In this document: positions 56,345-64,000 of the stretch, piece after piece
Position numbering within the stretch: position 1 is the first letter of the stretch
Layout of the letters: each line of letters begins with the position of its first letter
NCBI RefSeq assembly: GCF_001485215.1
Contig: NZ_BBWW01000001.1
Location: forward strand, 4,030,001 to 4,094,000
Direction: 5' to 3'
From: Leptolyngbya sp. NIES-2104
Lineage (GTDB): Bacteria; Cyanobacteriota; Cyanobacteriia; Leptolyngbyales; Leptolyngbyaceae
Length of the DNA: 64,000 nucleotides
The notes under the pieces: model-generated
Database searches by the model: none
What the model was told of the DNA's origin: nothing
The model's input: only the letters and a program-made list of their open reading frames with translations
Translations under genes and position numbers: made by a program

Positions 56345-56529
56345 CTGCGCTGCACCGGAACGTATCAATGTGGTTAGTTGATTTGAACACCTAGCGATCG
56401 CTGCATAACAATCCGTTTGTAACCCGACTGTAAGCGCTTTAAAGCAGGTGAAGCGAGTCGCCATACCGCAAAATTTAACTCTTCTAAAATTAAATCGATC
56501 GCGCAGGACGTACAATTCTACTATTTCTC

Positions 56530-57300
56530 ATGTACGACGATACCTGCCGCTTCCTCGCTGAACACTTCTCCTCAGACTTTGCCAGTTGGCTCCTAGGAGA
56601 ACCTATCGAACTGACAGAACTTAAACCCTCGGAACTCTCCCTTGACCCGATTCGCACCGATGCCCTGATTCTGCTGCAATCGGCTGCCTCTTTTCTGCAT
56701 CTAGAATTCCAAACCCTACCCAAGGATAACGTTCCATTCCGGATGCTGGATTATCGCGTTCGTGCGTATCGTAAAGACTCAACTAAACCGATGCGGCAAG
56801 TGGTGATCTACCTGAAGCAAACGGCATCGGAGCGCGTCCATCAGACCTATTTTGAGATGGAACACACGCGCCACGAGTTTGAAGTGGTCAGAGTTTGGGA
56901 GCAACCTGCCTCACGATTTCTGCAATATCCAGGATTGATTCCCTTTGCAACATTGGGTCAAAGCGCGGATGCAGAGGAAATATTGCGGCAAGCGGCGCAA
57001 CGAATCGATCAAATTGCAGACCCTGGAGCACAAGCGAATCTGGTTGCAGCGTCAGGCATTTTAGCTGGGCTAAGATTAGAAGATGAAGTCGTATATCGCA
57101 TTCTACGGAGAGACATTATGCAAGAGTCTACAGTTTATCGTTCAATTCAAAGAGAAACTCAAGCAGAAAATTCGCGTACGATCGCATTAAATCTGTTGCG
57201 TCGAGGAGTCGCGATGAATATCATTGCCCCTTCCACGGGCTTATCGATCGAAGAAGTTCAACAACTCCAACAGCAACTGAACGAATCCGCACAAGGCTAA
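56530..57300 (+). CDS. Rpn-family recombination-promoting nuclease / putative transposase
   Basis: 256 aa. PD-(D/E)xK nuclease domain in the N-terminal half: IRTDALILLQ (Asp), FLHLEFQTLPKDNVPFRML (E-x-Q) and the YRVRAYRKDSTKPMRQVVIYL strand. The C-terminal DUF4351-like tail is helical and ends with SIEEVQQLQQQL. This family (transposase-31/Rpn) is expanded in cyanobacteria; some members increase recombination, but biological role is unknown. No inverted repeats of a transposable element are evident around it. Ends at the terminator of ndhB. Confidence 0.9.
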   Translation: MYDDTCRFLAEHFSSDFASWLLGEPIELTELKPSELSLDPIRTDALILLQSAASFLHLEFQTLPKDNVPFRMLDYRVRAYRKDSTKPMRQVVIYLKQTASERVHQTYFEMEHTRHEFEVVRVWEQPASRFLQYPGLIPFATLGQSADAEEILRQAAQRIDQIADPGAQANLVAASGILAGLRLEDEVVYRILRRDIMQESTVYRSIQRETQAENSRTIALNLLRRGVAMNIIAPSTGLSIEEVQQLQQQLNESAQG

Positions 57301-57330
57301 AAAAAACCGACCAATCAAACGATCAGTCGG
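57299..57330 (-). terminator. Terminator of ndhB
   Basis: Stem CCGAC TGATC / GATTG GTCGG on the minus strand, with two GU pairs and a GTTT loop, followed by eight U's. Lies in the 53-bp gap to ndhB; also near the stop of the convergent nuclease gene. Confidence 0.75.
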
Positions 57331-57353
57331 CTCTTCAAAAATTTCAATCAGTC

Positions 57354-58940
57354 TTAGCCGCGAATTTCGATTCGAGGAGCGATCGCAGTTTCTTGACTCG
57401 GTTTTTTCGCAATCGGTTGTGGTTTGACGATCGCTTGCTGTAACACTGGCGATTTCATTACTGAATCATTCGCTAGCGTAAACAGCGGATTCGAGAGAAT
57501 TCCAGCGATCGAGGTTGCAATCAAGGTCAGAATTAAGCCCACCTGCAACGGACGCAAACCGGGAAGATTCCACACGATCGGCGGATAGTTTTTCACCACA
57601 TCCGACATTTCTTGTGGCTCTTTCACGACCATCATCTTCACTACTCGGATGTAGTAGTAAATCGAAATCACGCTCGTCACCAAGCCGAGAATGACCAGAA
57701 CGTAGGCACCCGATTGCCAAGCTGCCCAGAATAGATACAGTTTTCCGAAGAAGCCTGCTAGGGGCGGAATACCACCGAGTGACAACAAACAAATGCTCAA
57801 AGCTAAAGTTAAGAGCGGGTCTTTCTGATACAAGCCAGAGTATTCGCTGATTTGATCGGTTCCGGTTCTGAGTGAGAACAGAATAATGCAGGTAAACGCA
57901 CCCAAGTTCATGAATAGGTAAATCATCAGGTAGAACAGCATACTGGCATATCCAGCATCCGAGCCGATGACCAACCCGATCATCACAAAGCCTGCTTGAC
58001 CGATCGACGAATACGCTAGAAGTCGCTTCATGCTGGTTTGTGCCAGTGCAACCACGTTACCCAGCACCATGCTCAGAATCGCCAGCGTCGTCATCACGAG
58101 ATGCCACTGATCCGTGACTTGGGGGAACGCCGTGACCAAAAGACGAATTGCTAAACCAAATCCAGCCGCTTTTGAACCGACTGAAAGGAAAGCGACAACC
58201 GGAGTCGGAGAACCTTCGTATACGTCGGGTGTCCACTGGTGGAAGGGAACCGCTGCGATTTTGAAGGCAATTCCGGCAATCACAAACACGAGCGCAATCA
58301 CAAGACCGATCGATTGATCCAAACCAGCGATCGAGATTTTTTGAGCGATCGTGCTCAGTTGCGTTTCACCACCAGACAATCCGTACAGCAGCGACGCGCC
58401 GTAGAGGAAAATTGCCGAACTCGATGCGCCGATTAATAGATATTTCAGAGCGGCTTCATTCGATCGAGGATCGCGCTTCGTGTAGCCCGTCAATAAATAA
58501 GACGAGATACTGAGGGTTTCTAGCGAAACATAGACCGCGACGAACTCATCTGAGCCACAGAGAAACATCCCGCCCAACGTCGCCGTGAGTAGAATCGTGA
58601 GAAACTCAGCGAGTGCGGTTCCTGACTGCTCGACGTAGCGCACCGACATTAGAATCGTCACGGCTGCGGAGAGCGCGACGATCCCCCGAAGCACGATACT
58701 CAAATCATCGCTATTGAACTCACCCAAAAACCCGATCGGGCTTGAGCTATCCCATAGCGTCACCAGGGCACCCACCGCCGTGAGCAACCCCCCGATCGCG
58801 AAATAAGGAGTCCATTTCGCAGAATTTTGTCGCCCCACAATCAAATCGCCTACCATGACGACGAGTAGGGTGGTGATGACGATCACCTCTGGCAGAATCG
58901 TCCCAGCATTCAACTGAGTTACGAGAGAAGCAAAATCCAT
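57354..58940 (-). CDS. ndhB: NAD(P)H-quinone oxidoreductase subunit 2
   Basis: 528 aa; membrane subunit of the NDH-1 complex used for cyclic electron flow, respiration and CO2 uptake in the thylakoid membrane. About 14 helices, with the proton-translocation Lys/Glu residues of the Nqo14-type subunit: [58 protein letters not shown] and [14 protein letters not shown]. The long C-terminal basic tail ([18 protein letters not shown]) is normal for cyanobacteria. Single gene, ended by its own terminator. Confidence 0.96.
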   Translation of the reverse strand: MDFASLVTQLNAGTILPEVIVITTLLVVMVGDLIVGRQNSAKWTPYFAIGGLLTAVGALVTLWDSSSPIGFLGEFNSDDLSIVLRGIVALSAAVTILMSVRYVEQSGTALAEFLTILLTATLGGMFLCGSDEFVAVYVSLETLSISSYLLTGYTKRDPRSNEAALKYLLIGASSSAIFLYGASLLYGLSGGETQLSTIAQKISIAGLDQSIGLVIALVFVIAGIAFKIAAVPFHQWTPDVYEGSPTPVVAFLSVGSKAAGFGLAIRLLVTAFPQVTDQWHLVMTTLAILSMVLGNVVALAQTSMKRLLAYSSIGQAGFVMIGLVIGSDAGYASMLFYLMIYLFMNLGAFTCIILFSLRTGTDQISEYSGLYQKDPLLTLALSICLLSLGGIPPLAGFFGKLYLFWAAWQSGAYVLVILGLVTSVISIYYYIRVVKMMVVKEPQEMSDVVKNYPPIVWNLPGLRPLQVGLILTLIATSIAGILSNPLFTLANDSVMKSPVLQQAIVKPQPIAKKPSQETAIAPRIEIRG

Positions 58941-59429
58941 AGCGCGAAGTCCGTAGGAGCAGGATTAACAAAAATTTATGCTAGGCGCACGTTTATTGGA
59001 GGCGATCGTATACTTCGCCTTTTAGGGATTCTAACGCGGGATGCAGACCTGTTCTCGTCAAATCTGCCTTCTTAGGGTGAAACCTCCGATTGGGATCGTT
59101 ATGATTCATTCATCAAGTCTGATCTATATTGATCAAACAACGCTTGGAAGACGGAAGTTAAAACGAAAAGATAGACGATTGTGATTTGATCGTCTACAGT
59201 CTAAAACTTAGACTGATTTGCCTGACTTCTGGATTTGGATCATTTCCTTGTGAATCAACTTGGACAGTTGGGTATGGTTATAAGTTAGAAGCGGGTGACA
59301 TAACGATGACCACGCGCCTCAGATTGGTTTTCCGTACTCGCCAGATCAAACCACGATCGAACGAATTGAGTGATATTGATAGTCAGTACTTCCCGTTTCC
59401 TTGTTGAATAGCGATTTCTAGACAGACTC
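58941..59429. other. 489-bp intergenic region with two hairpins
   Basis: Between divergent ndhB and topA. No convincing gene. Two adjacent hairpins, TAGACGAT/ATCGTCTA (59172-59196) and CAGTCTAA/TTAGACTG (59197-59215), stand about 215 bp before topA. Both divergent promoters must lie here; no clear -35/-10 pair was seen. Confidence 0.5.
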
Positions 59430-62150
59430 ATGCCAACTCTTGTCATTGTCGAATCTCCGACGAAAGCCCGTACCATTCGTAACTACCTGCCCCGCAATTT
59501 CCGCGTTGAGGCATCAATGGGTCATGTGCGCGATTTGCCGCAGTCCACCAGCGATGTGCCCGATTCGGTAAAGGATAAACGGGTGCGCGAATTAGGCGTG
59601 GATGTGGAAGCGGGCTTTGAACCGATCTATTTGATCCCCAAAGATAAGTCGAAAATCGTTAAGACTTTAAAAGATGCTTTGAAAGAAGCGGATGAGTTGG
59701 TACTGGCGACTGACGAAGACCGCGAAGGGGAAAGTATTAGTTGGCATTTACTTCAGCTTCTGAAGCCGAAAGTGCCCGTGAAACGAATGGTGTTTCACGA
59801 AATTACGGAAGATGCGATTCGAGAAGCGATCGACAATTGCCGCGATATTGATGTGCGACTGGTTCGCGCTCAGGAAACCAGACGGATTCTCGATCGCTTA
59901 GTCGGTTACACGCTTTCACCGCTACTTTGGAAAAAGATCGCCTATGGTCTGTCTGCGGGGCGGGTTCAATCCGTTGCAGTGCGGCTTTTAGTGAATCGAG
60001 AGCGAGAACGTCGCGCCTTCAAAAAAGGGACGTACTGGGATTTGAAAGCGCTCTTAGCGGTCGATGCGGCTCCCAAACAAGAATTTGAAGCGAAACTGAC
60101 CACGTTGGCAGGTCGGAAAGTCGCGACAGGTGCGGATTTTGATGAATCGACTGGACGAATTACCGCAGGTCGAAACGTCGTTCTGTTGAGCGAAGAAGAA
60201 GCGCGATCGCTTCAAGCTCGATTAGATGGTAAAACCTGGACTGTGACCGACCTCGAAGAACGTCCGGTGACTCGCAAACCTTCACCTCCGTTCACGACTT
60301 CGACCCTGCAACAGGAGTCGAACCGGAAATTGGGCTTATCGGCGCGGGATACGATGCGAACGGCTCAGAGTTTGTACGAGCAAGGGTACATCACCTATAT
60401 GCGGACGGACTCGGTGCATTTGTCGCAGCAAGCGATCACTGCGACTCGGAGCTGTGTTGAGGCGATGTATGGGACGGAATACCTCAGCCCTCAGCCGCGC
60501 CAATACAACACGAAGAGTAAAGGCGCACAGGAAGCACACGAGGCGATTCGTCCCGCAGGTAGTACGTTCCGAACTCCAAGAGAAACTGGACTGCGCGATC
60601 GTGAATTGAAACTCTACGACTTGATCTGGAAGCGCACCGTTGCGACTCAGATGGCAGAAGCGCGTCAAACTCAAGTCACAGTGCAAATTCAGGTTGAAGA
60701 TGCAGGCTTTAGAGCAAGTGGCAAGCGGATTGATTTTCCGGGATTCTTCCGGGCGTATGTGGAAGGATCAGACGATCCGAACGCAGCGATCGAGAATCAA
60801 GAAGTGATTTTGCCGCCGATGCGAAGCGGGGATCATCCAAAGTGCAATCATCTTGAAGCGATCGGGCACGAAACCCAGCCCCCCGCCCGTTTCACCGAAG
60901 CTTCTCTGGTCAAAACGTTGGAAAGCGAAGGAATCGGGCGACCATCTACCTATGCCAGCATCATCGGCACGATCACCGACGAGCGGAAGGGATACGCTCA
61001 ACTCGTTGGCAATACTCTGGTTCCGACCTTTACCGCGTTTGCGGTCGTGGACTTGCTAGAGAAGCATTTCCCCGACATTGTGGATTTGAGCTTCACCTCA
61101 AAGATGGAGCAAACTTTAGACGACATTGCTACAGGTGAAGTCGATTGGTTGCCGTATCTGAAAGCGTTTTATCTAGGGGATCAAGGGCTAGAAACTCAAG
61201 TTAAAGAGCGAGACAGCAACATTGATCCGAAGGAAGCTCGAACGATTCATCTTGAGGATCTGGGTACCAAGATTCGCATCAGTCGCACTGGAGCTTACAT
61301 CGAATCGGAAAACGGCAATATCAACTTACCGAAAGATATGCCGCCTGCGGATCTCAATCCTGAACAGGTGGAAGTCCTGCTCCAAGGACCTAAACAGCTT
61401 GGAACGCATCCTGAAACTGGAGAACCGATTTACGTCAAATTAGGACCTTATGGGCATTATCTCCAGCTTGGAGACAAGACCGACGAAAACCCGAAGCCCA
61501 AAAATGTCTCGATCCCGCCAAAGGTCAAGCCTGAACAGGTGACGCTTGATATGGCAGTTGGCTTATTAGCGCTGCCAAGAACGTTAGGCGTTCATCCAGA
61601 AACGGGGCGGAAGATTCAAGCCGCGATCGGTCGATTTGGTCCTTATATCGTCCACGACTTGGGTAAAGGCGAAGACGGAAAAGCGGCGAAAGATTATCGA
61701 TCGCTTAAAGCGGGTGATGATGTTACGACGATTACGCTCGATCGCGCTTTGGAACTCTTTGCTGAACCGAAAGCCGCCCGTGGCAAACGAGGGACTGCTA
61801 CCCCGATTCGAGAATTGGGCGCACATCCGAGTGACGGCGAACCCGTGAATATTTACAACGGACCTTACGGCGCTTATATCAAGCATGGCAAAGTCAACGC
61901 CTCACTACCCGAAGGTCAAACCGTTGAAGAGATTACGATGGATGTTGCAGTTCAAGCGTTAGAAGCGAAAGCAGGCACGAAGAAAGCGACCAAATCGAAG
62001 AAGGCGACCACAACCGCGAAGAAAACGACTGCGAAGAAGACCAGCACGAAGACTGCGACTAAAACGACTGCTAAGCGATCGACAACCACGAAAGCTGCCG
62101 CCGCCAAAAAATCGACAGGTACGAGCAAGCGGGTCAAAACTAACGATTAA
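59430..62150 (+). CDS. topA: DNA topoisomerase I
   Basis: 906 aa, type IA topoisomerase that relaxes negative supercoils. Toprim domain at 1-115 (LVIVESPTKARTIRNYL; acidic DEDREGESISWHL). Active-site Tyr at about residue 323 in GYITYMRTDS. The C-terminus has four glycine-rich Topo_C repeats (KLGPYGHYLQLG, AIGRFGPYIVHD, NGPYGAYIKHG and the preceding ISRTGAYIES), then a Lys/Thr/Ala-rich tail (KKTTAKKTSTKTATKTTAKR). No C4 zinc fingers, as usual in cyanobacteria. Followed 15 bp later by an antitoxin gene. Confidence 0.97.
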   Translation: MPTLVIVESPTKARTIRNYLPRNFRVEASMGHVRDLPQSTSDVPDSVKDKRVRELGVDVEAGFEPIYLIPKDKSKIVKTLKDALKEADELVLATDEDREGESISWHLLQLLKPKVPVKRMVFHEITEDAIREAIDNCRDIDVRLVRAQETRRILDRLVGYTLSPLLWKKIAYGLSAGRVQSVAVRLLVNRERERRAFKKGTYWDLKALLAVDAAPKQEFEAKLTTLAGRKVATGADFDESTGRITAGRNVVLLSEEEARSLQARLDGKTWTVTDLEERPVTRKPSPPFTTSTLQQESNRKLGLSARDTMRTAQSLYEQGYITYMRTDSVHLSQQAITATRSCVEAMYGTEYLSPQPRQYNTKSKGAQEAHEAIRPAGSTFRTPRETGLRDRELKLYDLIWKRTVATQMAEARQTQVTVQIQVEDAGFRASGKRIDFPGFFRAYVEGSDDPNAAIENQEVILPPMRSGDHPKCNHLEAIGHETQPPARFTEASLVKTLESEGIGRPSTYASIIGTITDERKGYAQLVGNTLVPTFTAFAVVDLLEKHFPDIVDLSFTSKMEQTLDDIATGEVDWLPYLKAFYLGDQGLETQVKERDSNIDPKEARTIHLEDLGTKIRISRTGAYIESENGNINLPKDMPPADLNPEQVEVLLQGPKQLGTHPETGEPIYVKLGPYGHYLQLGDKTDENPKPKNVSIPPKVKPEQVTLDMAVGLLALPRTLGVHPETGRKIQAAIGRFGPYIVHDLGKGEDGKAAKDYRSLKAGDDVTTITLDRALELFAEPKAARGKRGTATPIRELGAHPSDGEPVNIYNGPYGAYIKHGKVNASLPEGQTVEEITMDVAVQALEAKAGTKKATKSKKATTTAKKTTAKKTSTKTATKTTAKRSTTTKAAAAKKSTGTSKRVKTND

Positions 62151-62165
62151 CTCCGGAGAAAATGG

Positions 62166-62396
62166 ATGAAATCGATCGAGCAACTGACCGAGGAAGTTCT
62201 ATCTCTACCGAGTACTTCACGGGCACTGCTGGCTGAAAAGCTAGTAGAGAGCTTGGAATTTGACACTGACTCAGCGATTCAAGCGACTTGGACAACTGAG
62301 GCGAAACGGCGACGAGATGAAGTACGAACGGGTGAGATTCAGCCTAGTCCAGGCGAAGAGGCTCTCGCTCAGGTGCGCCAACTTCTTAATCCATGA
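62166..62396 (+). CDS. Addiction-module antitoxin (RelB/StbD-like), orphan
   Basis: 76 aa. Matches the short addiction-module component family (TIGR02574 type): MKSIEQLTEEVLSLPSTSRALLAEKLVESLE, then WTTEAKRRRDEVRTGEIQ and ALAQVRQLL. Such proteins normally pair with a RelE toxin encoded directly behind; here the following frame is a truncated remnant (62393-62494). May be free to regulate or simply left over. Confidence 0.85.
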   Translation: MKSIEQLTEEVLSLPSTSRALLAEKLVESLEFDTDSAIQATWTTEAKRRRDEVRTGEIQPSPGEEALAQVRQLLNP

Positions 62397-62494
62397 AGTT
62401 CGTATTTCATTCTCGATCGATTTTCTTCTGCATTGCTTCTCCAACAACAGAATTGAACAATCCACCTAAGAGCATCGAAAAGGCACTGAAATAG
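62393..62494 (+). pseudogene. Beheaded RelE-type toxin remnant
   Basis: ATG at 62393 overlaps the antitoxin stop as ATGA, exactly as in an intact toxin-antitoxin pair. It reads MKFVFHSRS, and MKFxFHP is how toxins of this family start, but after about seven codons the sequence runs into the 3' end of the YihY gene (on the other strand) and stops at 62492-62494. The body of the toxin is gone; a deletion to about 62410 is implied. Confidence 0.65.
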
Positions 62495-63318
62495 AGCCAT
62501 AGCAGCAACACGATTACAGCCCCGATCGCGCCATACACTTGATTGAAATTGCTAACTCGTGCTACATAAAACCGCAGCAGTCCAGAGAGAATCGCCCAGA
62601 GTATTGCCGCCAAAATCGCACCGGGCATAATCGGTCTACCGTGTTTCCAGTGGCTTGTGCCGTGTCGGTAGATGAAGCCGAGCGCCAATGCCACGATCGA
62701 TAATGCGATCGGTAAACTCAAATGATGCCAAAGCTGGAATAGAACATGAGCAAAACTTCCACTCTGAAACGCCACAATCTGAACGGTGATATCGCTGAGA
62801 ACTACGATTAGTAGAGCAGCAACGAGTAGAAGAACGGTTCCTAATGCAAGCGCGATCGCGATTAATTTCATTTGCCAAAACGGTCGAACGCGATCGCGTG
62901 GAATTCGATAAATCTGATCCAAAGCTGCCATTGTTGCACCCGTCACGCTCGAAGACACCCAGATTGCAGCAACGAAACTCAGCGAAAATAAGCTCTGACT
63001 GCTCCTCGATCGCAAGTATTGAAGGGCATCGCTAGTCAGAATCAGAGCCTGTTCTGGAATCACTTGGCTGACTTGATTGGTGAGTGTTCTGAAGTTGTTT
63101 TCTGAAAGCTCGAAAAGCCCGATCGCGCTTAAAACTGCCAACGCTGCCGGGAATAGCGCAAATATTGCATTGAAAGCAATCTCAGCCGAAAGTCCAGGAA
63201 GCCGATGATATGCTGCTCGTCGAACAATCTTGATTAGTGTTTTGAAGTTGAGATATTTGAAGACTTGAAAGAAACGGATGAGCAGATCAAACCCTGAGTG
63301 GCTGAGGCGTTTCAGCAT
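62407..63318 (-). CDS. YihY/BrkB-family membrane protein
   Basis: About 303 aa from MLKRLSHSGFDL. Six membrane helices, with family motifs ALFPAALAVLSAIGLFEL, FSLSFVAAIWVSSSVTGATMAALDQIYRI and NQVYGAIGAVIVLLLWLYFSAFSMLLGG. Formerly annotated as ribonuclease BN; now regarded as a membrane protein of unclear function. Its 3' end overlaps the antitoxin/toxin-remnant boundary, so its last residues (EAMQKKIDRE) may be altered by the deletion. Confidence 0.88.
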   Translation of the reverse strand: MLKRLSHSGFDLLIRFFQVFKYLNFKTLIKIVRRAAYHRLPGLSAEIAFNAIFALFPAALAVLSAIGLFELSENNFRTLTNQVSQVIPEQALILTSDALQYLRSRSSQSLFSLSFVAAIWVSSSVTGATMAALDQIYRIPRDRVRPFWQMKLIAIALALGTVLLLVAALLIVVLSDITVQIVAFQSGSFAHVLFQLWHHLSLPIALSIVALALGFIYRHGTSHWKHGRPIMPGAILAAILWAILSGLLRFYVARVSNFNQVYGAIGAVIVLLLWLYFSAFSMLLGGLFNSVVGEAMQKKIDRE

Positions 63319-63445
63319 TGTGAACAAGTATGAAGACTATCTGAATTTTAGAACAATCCTGCTGAAATTCATGCCCCTGAAGAGCGATCGAGGGCTATCC
63401 GCAGAGGAACTGTTACACTAAACCCATACTATTTCTTGAGCGGTT

Positions 63446-64000
63446 ATGGTTGCGATTCAGCTTCGGCAACTCATCGTTTATCCTGGTCAGCGGATTCAGC
63501 TTCAAGAGGTAGATTGGCAAAAATTTGAAGCTATTCTAGATGAGCTTGGAGAAAAGCGTGCTTGTCGGATCGCTTACAGTGGTGGCGTGTTAGAAATTCG
63601 GATGCCGCTACCAGAACATGAAAAAGCGAAAGGTTTGATCGGGGATATGGTCAAAATTTTGCTAGAGGAGCTTGATATTGAGAATGAATGTTTTGGCTCT
63701 ACCACATTCAAGCGACAAGAGATGGCAAAAGGAATTGAACCAGATCAATGCTTTTACATCGAAAACGCTGCGGTGATGATTGGTAAGAGGCGGGTTGATT
63801 TAACCATCGACCCACCTCCGGATCTCGCGATCGAAGTCGATGTGACTTCCAAAACTGGACTCGATGCGTATCAGGGTTTAGGAGTTCCAGAACTGTGGCG
63901 ATTTGAAGAAGGGCGTTTGCGGATTAGCGTTTTAGACGATGGGCAATATCGCGATTCAAACGTTAGTCCGCACTTTCCAAACTTAGCGATCATGGATCTC
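63446..64000 (+). CDS. Uma2-family endonuclease-like protein (partial, runs off window)
   Basis: 185 codons present, C-terminus cut by the window edge. Starts MVAIQLRQLIVYPGQRIQLQ; core RIAYSGGVLEIRMPLPEHEKAKG, GIEPDQCFYI, and PDLAIEVDVTSKTGLD, with Asp and ExD/ExDxT residues of the PD-(D/E)xK fold. It is a more canonical member of the family than the copy at 51026. Upstream gap is 127 bp to the divergent YihY gene. Confidence 0.88.
   Translation, partial: MVAIQLRQLIVYPGQRIQLQEVDWQKFEAILDELGEKRACRIAYSGGVLEIRMPLPEHEKAKGLIGDMVKILLEELDIENECFGSTTFKRQEMAKGIEPDQCFYIENAAVMIGKRRVDLTIDPPPDLAIEVDVTSKTGLDAYQGLGVPELWRFEEGRLRISVLDDGQYRDSNVSPHFPNLAIMDL

Noticed and set aside
56530-57300. Complete insertion sequence around the Rpn nuclease
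   Set aside because: No terminal inverted repeats or target duplication visible at its borders; Rpn genes are usually solitary.
59186-59407. 73-aa frame in the ndhB-topA gap
   Set aside because: No family resemblance, no ribosome-binding site, and it overlaps the hairpins; more likely leader sequence.

Overview
The window is a typical cyanobacterial chromosome segment. HIP1 octamers (GCGATCGC, for example at 381-388 and 720-727) occur throughout. The gene content fits: ndhB, a DUF2808 protein, a DUF3326 protein, cyanoexosortase A, HTH-VMAP/AAA-like regulators, and an initiator tRNA gene split by a group I intron. Gene style and repeats suggest a filamentous, Leptolyngbya-like species, but that placement is an inference.

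Layout. 0-4.6 kb: quinone oxidoreductase, GDSL autotransporter esterase, ispD and a secreted pentapeptide protein, with a palindromic repeat element. 4.7-11.1 kb: minus-strand glycosylation cluster (GT9, a half-length GT9, a PucR/CdaR-type regulator, two GT-B glycosyltransferases of which one is fused to a GmhA-like SIS isomerase, and an SDR). 11.3-14.7 kb: dicarboxylate/amino-acid symporter, NIL-domain protein, unknown protein, DUF4383 membrane protein. 15-21.1 kb: gltB-gltD (NAD(P)H glutamate synthase). 21.2-27.9 kb: small secreted or membrane proteins, a probable unannotated small RNA, a split GDT1-type Mn2+/cation exporter, intron-containing tRNA-fMet, MscL-like channel, CPBP protease, and a coupled ferredoxin / 55-aa protein / DUF3326 operon. 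28-33 kb: repeat protein plus pentapeptide protein, M23 peptidase, TolC. 32.9-38.1 kb: birA, cyanoexosortase-associated protein, cyanoexosortase A and a giant kinase-VIT-VWA protein that ends in a PEP-CTERM tail. 38.3-46 kb: HTH-VMAP/AAA-like ATPase, 2OG oxygenase, AAA-like/14x WD40 protein, TPR membrane protein and TPR-AAA ATPase. 46.2-49.8 kb: plsX-fabH-fabD-plsC lipid operon. 50-54.9 kb: FHA, Uma2, TPR lipoprotein, CobE/CbiG-C, secreted pentapeptide protein, purK. 54.9-57.3 kb: accessory strip (toxin-antitoxin pair followed by a decayed second copy of the purK tail, a GNAT gene bracketed by perfect inverted repeats, an Rpn nuclease). 57.3-64 kb: ndhB, topA, an orphan antitoxin with a beheaded toxin remnant, YihY, and a Uma2 gene running off the window.

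Strongest leads: (1) the kinase-VIT-VWA-PEP-CTERM protein next to its own cyanoexosortase, which looks like a cell-surface or transmembrane sensor system; (2) the toxin-antitoxin module wedged between purK and a decayed duplicate of the purK 3' end; (3) the tRNA-fMet group I intron; (4) a plus-strand terminator with no gene in front of it at 23048-23083, implying a small RNA; (5) a 55-aa gene locked by two overlaps between a ferredoxin and a DUF3326 gene.
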